From contig JACHMT010000002.1 of the NCBI GenBank assembly GCA_014208095.1, positions 1,116,001-1,180,000 on the forward strand: a DNA stretch of 64,000 nt, given 5' to 3'. Positions 25,407-33,261 of the stretch are shown in pieces. Position numbers and translations under genes: made by a program. The stretch comes from Actinospineispora eucalypti (GTDB taxonomy: Bacteria > Actinomycetota > Actinomycetes > Mycobacteriales > Pseudonocardiaceae). The notes under the pieces are model-generated. The model was not told where the DNA came from, did no database searches, and saw only the letters and a program-made list of their open reading frames with translations. How positions within the stretch are numbered: position 1 is the first letter of the stretch; every line of letters starts with the position of its first letter.

Positions 25407-27040
25407 CCCCTCCGCTGCTCGAGGTGCGCGGCGTGCGCAAGGAGTTCCCCGGCGTGGTGGCGCTGGACGAGATGCACCTGGACCTGAACGCCGGCGAGGT
25501 GCTGGCCGTGGTCGGGGAGAACGGCGCCGGCAAGTCCACCCTGATGAAGATCCTCAGCGGCATCTACCAGCCGGACGCGGGCGAAGTGCGGATCGACGGC
25601 GAGGAGGTCCGGGTCGGGGACCCCAAGCACGCGCTGGAGCTGGGCATCAGCATCATCCATCAGGAGTTCAACCTGATCCCCGACCTGACCGTGGCGCAGA
25701 ACGTCTTCGTCGGGCGGGAGCCCCGGCGCGCGGGCCTGTTCCTGGACCACGGCGCACTGGTCGCCATGACCCGCGAGCTGCTGGACCGCCTGCACCTGCC
25801 GCTGGACCCGAACGCGCAGGTCGGCCGGCTCACCGTGGCCCAGCAGCAGATGGTGGAGATCGTCAAGGCGCTGTCCCAGGACGCCCGGGTGCTGATCATG
25901 GACGAGCCGACGGCGGCGCTGAACGACGCCGAGGTGGAGGTGCTGCACGGGCTGATCCGCCGGTTCCGCGCCGGCGGAGCCGGCGCGCTAGGTCGGGCGC
26001 CCAGTTCAGCGCCCGACGGAAACACCGCCGGCGGAGCCGGCGCGCTGGGTCGGGCACCCAGTTCAGCGCCCGACGGAAACACCGACTCTGGCACCGGCGT
26101 CATCTACATCTCCCACCGGCTGGAGGAGCTGAAGGCGATCAGCGACCGGATCACGGTGATCCGGGACGGCCGGTTCGTGGACACGCTGACCACCGCCGAG
26201 GCGAGCCTGGCCGATGTGATCACCCGCATGGTCGGCCGTGAGCTGCCGCCAGCCGGCGCGGCGGCAACGCCCGAGGTCCCGGCCACCGGCCGGCCGGTGC
26301 TCTCGGTGCGCGGCCTTTCCACCAAGGCGCTGCTCCGGGACGTCGGCTTCGACCTGCACGAGGGCGAGATCCTCGGCTTCGCCGGGCTGATGGGCGCCGG
26401 CCGGACCGAGGTCGCGCGGGCGGTCGTGGGCGCCGACCCCACCACCTCCGGCACGATCGAGCTGCACGGGCGGACGGTGCGCATCCCCGATCCGGCCACG
26501 GCGGCCCGGCTGGGCATCGGCTACCTGTCCGAGGACCGCAAGCAGCTGGGGCTGATCGTGGAGCAGACGGTCGCGGAGAACATCGCGCTCAGCTCCCTGG
26601 CCCGCTCGTTCCAGACCGCCGGGTTCGTCCGGCGCCGGAGCATCGCGTCCCGCGCCGCCTCCGCCATCCAGGACCTGCGGATCAAGACGCCGTCGCTGGG
26701 CGCGCTGGTGCGCAACCTGTCCGGCGGCAACCAGCAGAAGGTGGTCATCGCCAAGTGGCTGGTCCGGGACTGCGAGGTCCTCATCTTCGACGAGCCGACC
26801 CGGGGCATCGACGTGGGCGCCAAGGAGGAGATCTACCGCCTGGTCCGCGAGCTGGCCGCCCGAGGCAAGGCGATCATCGTGATCTCCTCCGAGCTGCCCG
26901 AGGTGCTGCGGCTGTCCCACCGCGTGGTGGTGATGAGCGAGGGCCGGGTGACCGGCCGGCTCGAGGCGGAGGACGCCACCCAGGAATCGATCATGCATCT
27001 GGCCACTCTTCGACGCTCCCCGGAAGCAGGTAGCCCATGA
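25403..27040 (+). CDS. Sugar ABC transporter ATPase (RbsA/XylG type) with repeat insertion
   Basis: 545 residues, two fused nucleotide-binding domains. Domain 1: GENGAGKST, LTVAQQQMVE signature (degenerate LSGGQ as usual), MDEPTAAL, H-loop ISHRLEE. Domain 2: GLMGAGRTE (atypical Walker A), LSGGNQQK, FDEPTRGIDVG. Between the helix after Walker B and the H-loop strand lie two copies of a 19-residue repeat (GGAGALGRAPSSAPDGN), coded by the 57-bp repeat; relatives have a short turn here. GTG start at 25403 overlaps the previous stop. Energises uptake of the sugar used by this operon. Confidence 0.93.
   Translation: MTPPLLEVRGVRKEFPGVVALDEMHLDLNAGEVLAVVGENGAGKSTLMKILSGIYQPDAGEVRIDGEEVRVGDPKHALELGISIIHQEFNLIPDLTVAQNVFVGREPRRAGLFLDHGALVAMTRELLDRLHLPLDPNAQVGRLTVAQQQMVEIVKALSQDARVLIMDEPTAALNDAEVEVLHGLIRRFRAGGAGALGRAPSSAPDGNTAGGAGALGRAPSSAPDGNTDSGTGVIYISHRLEELKAISDRITVIRDGRFVDTLTTAEASLADVITRMVGRELPPAGAAATPEVPATGRPVLSVRGLSTKALLRDVGFDLHEGEILGFAGLMGAGRTEVARAVVGADPTTSGTIELHGRTVRIPDPATAARLGIGYLSEDRKQLGLIVEQTVAENIALSSLARSFQTAGFVRRRSIASRAASAIQDLRIKTPSLGALVRNLSGGNQQKVVIAKWLVRDCEVLIFDEPTRGIDVGAKEEIYRLVRELAARGKAIIVISSELPEVLRLSHRVVVMSEGRVTGRLEAEDATQESIMHLATLRRSPEAGSP
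25970..26083 (+). repeat. Tandem pair of 57-bp in-frame palindromic insertion elements
   Basis: Copy 1 is 25970-26026, copy 2 is 26027-26083; they differ at two bases. Each has GCCGGC-GGA-GCCGGC, a spacer, and the perfect hairpin GTCGGGCGC/GCGCCCGAC (changed at one base in copy 2), then GGAAACACC. The unit length, 57, keeps the frame open and adds 19 residues per copy. The same element sits singly in the WYL gene and, more diverged, in the carboxylase gene. Confidence 0.9.
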
Positions 27041-27990
27041 CGCCCACAGTGCGCGGCCGGTTGCAGCAGCTGCTCGCCAGCGCCGGGCTCGTGGTGATCT
27101 TCGCGTTCTTCGCGATCGCCGACTCGAACTTCCTCAACTACGGCAACGTCACCAACATCCTGTTCTCCACGGTGGTCATCGGCACCCTCGCGCTGGGCAC
27201 CACCGCAGTGATCATCGCCGGCGGCATCGACCTGTCCATCGGCACCGGGATGGCGCTGTGCGCGGTGGTCTCCGGCGTGCTGATCGTGAACAGCGGGCTG
27301 CCGGTGCCGCTGGGCGTGCTCGGCGCGATCCTGTTCGGCGGGCTGATCGGTCTGGTCAACGGGTTAAACGTGGCCGTGCTGAAGCTGCCGCCGTTCATCG
27401 CCACGCTGGCCATGATGATGGTGGCCCAGGGCCTCGCCCTGGTGCTCTCGCACAGCGCGCCGATCTACTTCAGCGACCACCCCGGCTACTCGGACATCTC
27501 CATCGGCAGCCTGATCCCCGGCTCCGGCTTCCCCAACGCGGTGCTGGTGCTGGCCCTGGTCGCGGTGGTGGCCGGGGTGCTGCTGAACACCACGGTGCTC
27601 GGCCGCTACACCTACGCGATCGGCAGCAACGAGGATGCCACCGCGCTTTCCGGCATCGCCGTGCGCCGGTGGAAGATCGTCATCTACGTGATCGGTGGGC
27701 TGTTCACCGGGCTGGCCGGCGTGATGATCTCCGCCCGGCTGGGTTCCGCCCAGCCGGCCACCGGGCTGGGCTACGAGCTGCAGGCCATCGCGGCGGTGGT
27801 GATCGGGGGAACCTCCCTGTCCGGCGGCAAGGGCTCCATCATCGGCACCCTGATCGGCGCGCTGATCATCTCGGTGCTGAACAACGGCCTGCAGATCATG
27901 TCCATCCCGCAGGAGTGGCAGAACGTCATCCTCGGTGTGGTAATTCTGCTGGCCGTGTACGCCGACCAGGCGCGCAAGCGCACAGCTTGA
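27037..27990 (+). CDS. Sugar ABC transporter permease (RbsC/XylH type)
   Basis: 317 residues with about eight to ten membrane helices; typical landmarks are GGIDLSIG, NGLNVAVLKLPPFIATLA, and AIGSNEDATALSGI before the EAA-like loop, and GGTSLSGGKGSIIGTLIGA. It forms the membrane channel for the preceding ATPase. ATG at 27037 overlaps the ATPase stop by four bases. No oddities seen. Confidence 0.93.
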   Translation: MTPTVRGRLQQLLASAGLVVIFAFFAIADSNFLNYGNVTNILFSTVVIGTLALGTTAVIIAGGIDLSIGTGMALCAVVSGVLIVNSGLPVPLGVLGAILFGGLIGLVNGLNVAVLKLPPFIATLAMMMVAQGLALVLSHSAPIYFSDHPGYSDISIGSLIPGSGFPNAVLVLALVAVVAGVLLNTTVLGRYTYAIGSNEDATALSGIAVRRWKIVIYVIGGLFTGLAGVMISARLGSAQPATGLGYELQAIAAVVIGGTSLSGGKGSIIGTLIGALIISVLNNGLQIMSIPQEWQNVILGVVILLAVYADQARKRTA

Positions 27991-28029
27991 CCCAAACCCA
28001 CCCGCGTCCGAAGACCAACGGAGGTCACC

Positions 28030-28983
28030 TTGCGCACCCGACACGTCCTCGCCGCCGCGGCGGCGGCGCTGACCCTGGTACTCGCCGGCTGCGGCTCCGG
28101 CGGCGGAAACAACGGCCAGCCGTACATCGCCATCGTGTCCAAGGGCTTCCAGCACCAGTTCTGGCAGGCGGTGAAACGCGGCGCGGAGCAGGAGGCGGCC
28201 AAGCAGGGCGTGCGGATCAGCTTCGAGGGCCCGGCCACCGAGGCCGACGTGGAAGCCCAGGTCACCATGCTGACCAACGCGATCGGCAAGAGCCCCACCG
28301 CGATCGCCATCGCCGCACTGGACTCCCGCGCGGTCGCCCCGATCCTGCGCCAGGCGCAGACCAACAAGATCCCGGTGGTCGCGTTCGACTCCGGGGTGGA
28401 CAGTGACATCCCGGTCACCACCGCCTCCACCAACAACAAGGCGGCGGCCGCCGAGGCGGCCAAGCACCTGGCCGAGTCGCTCGGCGGCACCGGCAAGGTC
28501 GGGCTGGTGGTGCACGACCAGACCAGCAAGTCCGGTACCGACCGCCGCGACGGCTTCGTCGAGTGGATGCGCACCAACGCCCCCGGCATCCAGCTGCTGC
28601 AACCGCAGTACGGCGGCGGCGACCAGGCCAAGTCGGCGGACATCACCAAGGCGATGATCGCGGCGAACCCGGACATCAAGGGCATCTACGGCGCCAACGA
28701 GGGCTCCGCGATCGGCGTGCTGAAGGGCGTCCAGGAGAGCGGCGTGCAGGGCATCAAGATCGTCGGCTTCGACTCGGGCAAGGCCCAGGTCGACGCCGTG
28801 GCCAGCGGCCAGATGCTGGGCGCGATCACCCAGAACCCGGTCGGCATGGGCGAGGAGGTGGTCCGCGCGGCGATCAAGGCCAGCAAGGGCGAGTCCCAGC
28901 CGAAGGTGATCGACACCGGCTTCTTCTGGTACGACAGCAAGAACGTCGAGTCCCCACAGATCAAGGACGTCCTGTACCAGTGA
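28030..28983 (+). CDS. Sugar-binding lipoprotein of ABC transporter (RbsB-like)
   Basis: 317 residues. The signal ends in a lipobox, LVLAGC, with the lipidated cysteine at residue 21, then a Ser/Gly linker and a periplasmic-binding-protein type 1 fold (IAIVSKGFQHQFWQAVKRGAEQ, AVAPILRQ, VVAFDSGVD, KIVGFDSGK). TTG start at 28030 is supported by CGGAGGTCACC upstream. Anchored outside the membrane, it captures the sugar for the permease. Last gene of the operon, followed by a strong terminator at 28990-29032. Confidence 0.92.
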   Translation: MRTRHVLAAAAAALTLVLAGCGSGGGNNGQPYIAIVSKGFQHQFWQAVKRGAEQEAAKQGVRISFEGPATEADVEAQVTMLTNAIGKSPTAIAIAALDSRAVAPILRQAQTNKIPVVAFDSGVDSDIPVTTASTNNKAAAAEAAKHLAESLGGTGKVGLVVHDQTSKSGTDRRDGFVEWMRTNAPGIQLLQPQYGGGDQAKSADITKAMIAANPDIKGIYGANEGSAIGVLKGVQESGVQGIKIVGFDSGKAQVDAVASGQMLGAITQNPVGMGEEVVRAAIKASKGESQPKVIDTGFFWYDSKNVESPQIKDVLYQ

Positions 28984-28989
28984 GAACGA

Positions 28990-29032
28990 CCGCGCGGCCC
29001 GGAAGCCATGCTCATGGTCTCGGGCGGCGCGG
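28990..29032 (+). terminator. Strong hairpin terminator after the sugar operon
   Basis: Arms 28990-29001 and 29021-29032 pair at 11 of 12 positions (CCGCGCGGCCCG), with an inner CCATG-CT-CATGG stem. It starts six bases after the stop codon of the binding protein. Confidence 0.8.
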
Positions 29033-29071
29033 CTGGGCCATCGGGCGACGTCGCATCTGTGGCGGTAGGGA

Positions 29072-29563
29072 TCAGCAGCTGTATGTCATATTTGCTCCGG
29101 TGACTGACGAGAAGAAGACAGCCGGAAAGCTGAGTCGGGCAACCCAGTTGATAACTTGATTGTCTGTTACAGTCCCGGGGCTCGAAAAGCGTGGAAACGT
29201 GAAGAGGGCCGTTCCATTACTGTCGAACAGAACAAGACGCACGACGACCCAAGCATCTCCGTCATCGGTTGAGAAGAATCGTGATAACAACTCTGCCGTC
29301 CCGTCGGAGCGAAGTCTCAGGGTTGGACCCTTGTCCAGGGTGCCGTTTATAAGGCCGGACAGCTTGCAATCGCCACTCCTGAGAGGGGCGCCCCACATAA
29401 AGTCGGCAGCTTGGAGGGCACGGGTATCTAGCTTTTCCTCCAGCTTCGGTTCGTCTGTCGATGCGCTTAGAACTTCGTCTCGCTTGGGTATGGTCACAAC
29501 GACCTCGGCTTCAGCGGTCTCACCGTTGTATGACTGCGCCTCATCAATCAAGTCTTTAGGCAT
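29072..29563 (-). CDS. Orphan protein of unknown function in an AT-richer segment
   Basis: 163 residues, start ATG at 29563 with GGGAGGG eight bases upstream. N-terminal half is acidic and low in structure (EAEVVVTIPKRDE...EPKLEEKLD); the C-terminal half has a compact pattern GDCKLSGL...LRLRSDGTAELLSRFFSTDDGDAW that resembles a small actinobacterial domain of unknown function. It has many A/T-ending codons, unlike every neighbour, and stands alone between two terminators. No signal peptide or membrane span. Probably acquired by transfer. Confidence 0.75.
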   Translation of the reverse strand: MPKDLIDEAQSYNGETAEAEVVVTIPKRDEVLSASTDEPKLEEKLDTRALQAADFMWGAPLRSGDCKLSGLINGTLDKGPTLRLRSDGTAELLSRFFSTDDGDAWVVVRLVLFDSNGTALFTFPRFSSPGTVTDNQVINWVARLSFPAVFFSSVTGANMTYSC

Positions 29564-29928
29564 GGTTGTGCCCTCCCTAAAATGATGGCGGATCATGGTT
29601 GCCGGGGCTCATACGCTCGTCGGCCGCTGAAGGTTACGCTTGACCGCCACCGCGGTCGACGGCTGTTGACAAAGCGTTGACGGAAGAAGCACGGATTCAG
29701 CAAGACCGCTTTGGACTCGCCGCCGCGCGAGATCGGCCTGATCATTACCACAGCGGTCGCGTGGTGGAAAATGGGTGATCGCCGTTACTGGCGGTTGAGC
29801 CTCGATTTTCGCGGCTGAACCACCACGGCTGGCGATCATGCCCGGTCACGGCCACCAACACCCGCGTCCCGGAACGACCGCGCGGCGCCGTGTCCACACC
29901 GGCGCCGCGCGGGTCCTTCCCGGATTGG
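29564..29928. other. Intergenic gap upstream of the orphan gene
   Basis: Contains the orphan gene's ribosome site and presumably its promoter, and the terminator at 29879-29913. A stretch near 29728 (GCGAGATCGGCCTG) resembles the arms of the intergenic inverted-repeat family, and TTGACAAAGC near 29669 could be a -35. Open frames here (for example 29609-29839, minus) have no recognisable content. Confidence 0.45.
29879..29913 (-). terminator. Hairpin terminator after the DszC-like gene
   Basis: Perfect 13-bp stem CCGCGCGGCGCCG / CGGCGCCGCGCGG with a nine-base loop, 16 bases beyond the stop of the flavoenzyme gene on the minus strand. Confidence 0.8.
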
Positions 29929-31155
29929 CTATCGGTACAGCGAGAACTCCGGCGCGCGCCGGTTGAGCGTCCAGTCCCCGACCTCGCGCGCCTTGTAGGC
30001 GACCGGGTCGTGCAGGGTGTGCGTGCGCAGGTTGCGCCAGTGCCGGTCAAAGCCGTACGCGCTGGTGGTGGCCCGGGCACCCTGGATCTCGAACAGCCGG
30101 CTGGCCGCCTCGAGGGCGACCTTGGTGGTGAGGTACTTGGCCTGGTAGACCGCGACCGCCGCATCGGCGCGCTGCTCATCGGTCAGCGTGGGGCCGACGT
30201 CGAGCGCCGCCTGCAGCGCCTCCCCGGCCCGGTCCGCGAGCAGCGCCGCCGCCGTGATCTCGCTGTGCAGCTCGCCGACCGTCTGCAGCACGTAGGCGTC
30301 GTCGGTGGCGTTCGGCACGCCCGAGGTCTCCCACGGGCTGGCGTTCCGGCGCGTCCAGTCCAGCGCCTCCTCCAGCGCGCCCTCGGCCGTGCCGATGTAG
30401 AAGTTCACGAAGGCCAGCTGCCAGTGCGGGGTGACCAGCGTCTGGTAAGGCGTCGGGGTGCGCCCGATGAGCGCCTCCGCGCCCAGGATCTCCGCCCGCT
30501 CCACCCGCGCGTTCTCGAACACCACACCGCCGGAGTCGGTGAGCCGCTGCCCGATGTTGTCCCAGTCCTCCAGCGCGTGGAAGCCGGCCCGGCCGGCGGG
30601 CAGGGAGAGGAACACCAGCTCCCCCTCGAAGCTGGCGGTGACCGAGAGCCGGTCACCGAGGCTCGCCCCCGACGCGAACGATCTCCGGCCGTTCAGCCGG
30701 AAACCCTCGCCGTCGCGGGTCAGCAACAGCTCGGACCCGCCCCTCGGGTTCTGCACGCCACCCCAGAACAGCTTGTCCGCGCCGTTGTGGCGGGACTGCC
30801 GGTCGGCCTGCTCGGGGGTGCCGAACAGCGGCGCGATCCTGGTCTGCGCGTAGTGGTAGCCGACCAGGTGGGCGATCGAGGTGTCGCCCCGGGCGATCCG
30901 ACGGGTGAGCTGGGCCGCCTGGGCGTAGTTCAGGCCGTCCCCGCCGTACTCGACGGGTTCCTGGATCTGGAGCAGGTCACGCTCGCGCAGCAGCTCGACC
31001 TCGGCCCTCGGCGTGCGGTTCCCCCGGTCGCGCTCGGCCGCGCTGGCGCGCAGCTCCACGGCGACCAGGTCGGCCCGCTCCAGCGCGGCGCGGAACCGCC
31101 CGTCGTCGGTGCGGTGGCGGGCCGGTTCAAGGCGGGGTTCGGTGTGGATGGACAT
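29929..31155 (-). CDS. DszC/SfnB-like flavin-dependent monooxygenase (acyl-CoA dehydrogenase fold)
   Basis: 408 residues with the acyl-CoA dehydrogenase fold but the sequence style of DszC/SfnB sulfur-acquisition monooxygenases: PVEYGGDGLNYAQAAQLTRRIARGDTSIAHLVGYHY, FWGGVQNPRGG, and C-terminal GARATTSAYGFDRHWRNLRTHTLHDP. Such enzymes use reduced FMN from a separate reductase to release sulfur from organosulfur compounds. ATG at 31155 with GAGGGAG upstream. It lies below a leader peptide and a thiosulfate-type carrier, which supports a sulfur-scavenging role. The flavin reductase is not in the window. Confidence 0.83.
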   Translation of the reverse strand: MSIHTEPRLEPARHRTDDGRFRAALERADLVAVELRASAAERDRGNRTPRAEVELLRERDLLQIQEPVEYGGDGLNYAQAAQLTRRIARGDTSIAHLVGYHYAQTRIAPLFGTPEQADRQSRHNGADKLFWGGVQNPRGGSELLLTRDGEGFRLNGRRSFASGASLGDRLSVTASFEGELVFLSLPAGRAGFHALEDWDNIGQRLTDSGGVVFENARVERAEILGAEALIGRTPTPYQTLVTPHWQLAFVNFYIGTAEGALEEALDWTRRNASPWETSGVPNATDDAYVLQTVGELHSEITAAALLADRAGEALQAALDVGPTLTDEQRADAAVAVYQAKYLTTKVALEAASRLFEIQGARATTSAYGFDRHWRNLRTHTLHDPVAYKAREVGDWTLNRRAPEFSLYR

Positions 31156-31270
31156 GGCGGTCTCCCTCGTGGGCAGTGGCTGGTCGGGTCGATCGAGCAG
31201 TGACCCGACACAGCGCGCTGCCGGTGCGCACCAGGTCGATGTGCCGCCGCCGCTTGGCCAGCTTCAGCAC
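31127..31270 (-). CDS. Sulfur-type leader peptide 2, overlapping the flavoenzyme start
   Basis: 47 codons from GTG 31270, overlapping the end of the carrier gene (stop 31264) and running past the flavoenzyme start (31155). The core KRRRHIDLVRTGSALCR matches the actinobacterial leader peptide consensus (R-R-H-[IV]-D-L-x-R...ALCR) found ahead of sulfur assimilation genes. Overlap with the next start suggests that ribosome progress here controls flavoenzyme translation, perhaps in response to cysteine (inference). Confidence 0.75.
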   Translation of the reverse strand: MLKLAKRRRHIDLVRTGSALCRVTARSTRPATAHEGDRHVHPHRTPP

Positions 31271-32541
31271 ACGCTGTCCCCGGGCTTCGGGTTGGCCAGG
31301 CCGAACAGCGGCCGCACGGCCAGCCCGGCCCAGGTGCCGCCGAGCGCGGCCAGCCCCCACAGCCAGCCGGATGCGCTGCCCGAGGCGATGCCGGCCAGGT
31401 AGGCGCCGATGTTGCAGCCATTGGCCAGTCGCGCGCCGATGCCCATCACCACGCCGCCGAGCACCGCCGCCAGCGCGGTCCGCCACGGGATGCGCCGGTG
31501 CAGCGTCCACACCCCGCCGACCGAGGCGGCCAGCGCGGCGCCCAGCATGATGCCGATGTCGGTCAGGCTGGTCTTGTCGGTGAGCACCGGCGCGGCCAGC
31601 GACCTGGCCTGCGCCGGCTGGCGCCAGAACTCCCAGTTCTCCGGGTGCGCGCCGATAACCTGCAGCGCCTTCGCGCCCCACAGCCCGAACGCGCTGGTGA
31701 TTCCCCACGCGCCGCCGGAGACCAGCAGCACCGCCGCACCCAGCACGGCGAGCACCAGCGCACCCACGCCCAGCGGCCACGAACCGCGCAGCACCCGGGC
31801 GAACCCGTGCGCGGTCGGCACCGCGTCCACCGGCGGCGGCCGCCGCCGGGACTGGACCAGCTTGGTGAACCACACGATGCCGGCCAGCACCGCGATCGTG
31901 ACCAGCCAGGAGCCGAACCAGCCGACGTGGTTGGCCAGGAGGAACGGCGGCAGCGCGGGCAGGTCCGCGACCAGCGGGTACAACCAGGTGTAGAGCACCG
32001 AACCGGCGATGAAACCGCCCAGGGTGAGCACGATCGCCGACTGCCCCGAGCCGACCGCGAACAGCGTCCCGGACGCGCACGCCCCGCCCAGCTGCATGCC
32101 GATGCCGAACAGGAACGCGCCGAGCAGCAGGCCGACCCCGATCGGCCCGGCCGTGGGCGTCGGGGTGGACCCGAACAGCCCGCTGCCGGTGCCGATGATC
32201 AGCGCGAACAAGGTCGCCGTGGTGCCCAGCAGCAGCGCGTGCGCCCGCAGGCCGGTGCCGTTGCCCACGGCCACCAGCTGGCGCCAGGCCGAGGTGAACC
32301 CGAACCGGGAGTGGAACAGCGCCAGGCCGAGACCCGCGCCGAGCAACAGCAGCACGGCCGGCTTCGCCCCGTGGGCCGCGCCGACGTACCAGGTCAGCGC
32401 CGCGAGCCCGATCGTGGACAGGGTCAGCGGCAGCCACCGGGGGCCGGGCACCGGCGGGGCCTGCGGCACGGCGCCGGACAGCTCGAACTCGGGCAGCACG
32501 GCGCGCAGCCGGGCCCGCCCACTGGTCGTGGTCGTGGTCAT
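31264..32541 (-). CDS. YeeE/YedE (TsuA-like) thiosulfate carrier
   Basis: 425-residue membrane protein with about nine to eleven helices and the duplicated sulfur-transport motif: GGACASG and NGCNIGAY hold the conserved cysteines that relay thiosulfate in TsuA. ATG at 32541 with TTGGAG upstream; the frame continues upstream but has no better start. No TusA/YeeD gene follows, unlike many relatives. Preceded by leader peptide 1 and followed by leader peptide 2 and the DszC-like gene, forming a sulfur-uptake operon. Confidence 0.87.
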   Translation of the reverse strand: MTTTTTSGRARLRAVLPEFELSGAVPQAPPVPGPRWLPLTLSTIGLAALTWYVGAAHGAKPAVLLLLGAGLGLALFHSRFGFTSAWRQLVAVGNGTGLRAHALLLGTTATLFALIIGTGSGLFGSTPTPTAGPIGVGLLLGAFLFGIGMQLGGACASGTLFAVGSGQSAIVLTLGGFIAGSVLYTWLYPLVADLPALPPFLLANHVGWFGSWLVTIAVLAGIVWFTKLVQSRRRPPPVDAVPTAHGFARVLRGSWPLGVGALVLAVLGAAVLLVSGGAWGITSAFGLWGAKALQVIGAHPENWEFWRQPAQARSLAAPVLTDKTSLTDIGIMLGAALAASVGGVWTLHRRIPWRTALAAVLGGVVMGIGARLANGCNIGAYLAGIASGSASGWLWGLAALGGTWAGLAVRPLFGLANPKPGDSVC

Positions 32542-32623
32542 GGGTTCTCCAACTCGATCGGCGACCGGCACGACAACACGCCCCGACAAGAACCGGGACG
32601 GGGGAACACTCGATGCGGGAGCG

Positions 32624-32704
32624 TCAGCCCCGACAGAGCGCGGTGGCCGTGCGACACAGATCCACGTGGCGGCGGCTGCGCAGGGAGGTGCCGCGATCGC
32701 TCAT
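32624..32704 (-). CDS. Sulfur-type leader peptide 1
   Basis: 26 codons from ATG at 32704: core SRRHVDLCRTATALCRG, the conserved actinobacterial leader peptide placed before sulfur metabolism genes. It has cysteines at residues 17 and 24, just before the stop, and lies 82 bases ahead of the thiosulfate carrier. No ribosome site precedes the ATG, while TTAGCGT sits where a -10 would be for a leaderless transcript. Likely cysteine-sensing attenuator. Confidence 0.82.
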   Translation of the reverse strand: MSDRGTSLRSRRHVDLCRTATALCRG

Positions 32705-32757
32705 ACCGGCGACGCTAACACGCCCCATCGGGCAAAATCCACAAATCCAGTTGTAAT

Positions 32758-33261
32758 TCAGGGCGGCGAATACCACAGCCGGTCGCATACCGGGCCGACC
32801 AGCAGCACACCGGCCAGCGACAGCCCGACCGCTACCGCCGCCCGGGGATCGACCACCGCCGCGAGCGCGCCACCGGCCACCGCCACCCACGGCCGGGCCA
32901 GCGTGAACGGCCCCAGGATCACCGCCGTCGCCCAGAACCGGAGCCGCCAGGGCAAGGTGGCGTAGGCGGCCAGCGCAAGCAGCACCATCACCCCGTAAGG
33001 CAGGTAGATCGCCAGCATCCAGGTGCCCGCCCCCGCCCACATCGACCAGCGCGCGGCCCCGCCATGCCACAGATCGGACACCACGCAGCCCAACGCCGGC
33101 AGCAGCAGGACCGAAACCACCGCGAGCCCCCGCAGCTGCGCCCGCACGTCCCACGCCCGTTGCCGGATCAACCCGGTCCGCCCCGCTCCGGAGCGGAACC
33201 CGCTGAACGCCCCGTCGCACAGCGCGAGCAGCACCAGGGCCGCCGCGACCGGCCCGGTCAC
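32758..33261 (-). CDS. Small integral membrane protein
   Basis: 167 residues with about four hydrophobic segments (start MTGPVAAALVLLALCDGAFSGFRSGAGR; later GAGTWMLAIYLPYGVMVLLALAAYATLP). I do not recognise the family. The start overlaps the methyltransferase stop by four bases (ATGA), so the two are translationally coupled and probably functionally linked. No catalytic motif visible. Confidence 0.75.
   Translation of the reverse strand: MTGPVAAALVLLALCDGAFSGFRSGAGRTGLIRQRAWDVRAQLRGLAVVSVLLLPALGCVVSDLWHGGAARWSMWAGAGTWMLAIYLPYGVMVLLALAAYATLPWRLRFWATAVILGPFTLARPWVAVAGGALAAVVDPRAAVAVGLSLAGVLLVGPVCDRLWYSPP

Noticed and set aside
25970..26083. Tandem 57-bp units as a CRISPR-like array
   Set aside because: They are contiguous with no spacers, in frame, and occur inside other genes as well.
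29609..29839. 76-codon minus ORF in the gap near 29.7 kb
   Set aside because: No ribosome site, no recognisable content, and composition like intergenic repeat remnants.
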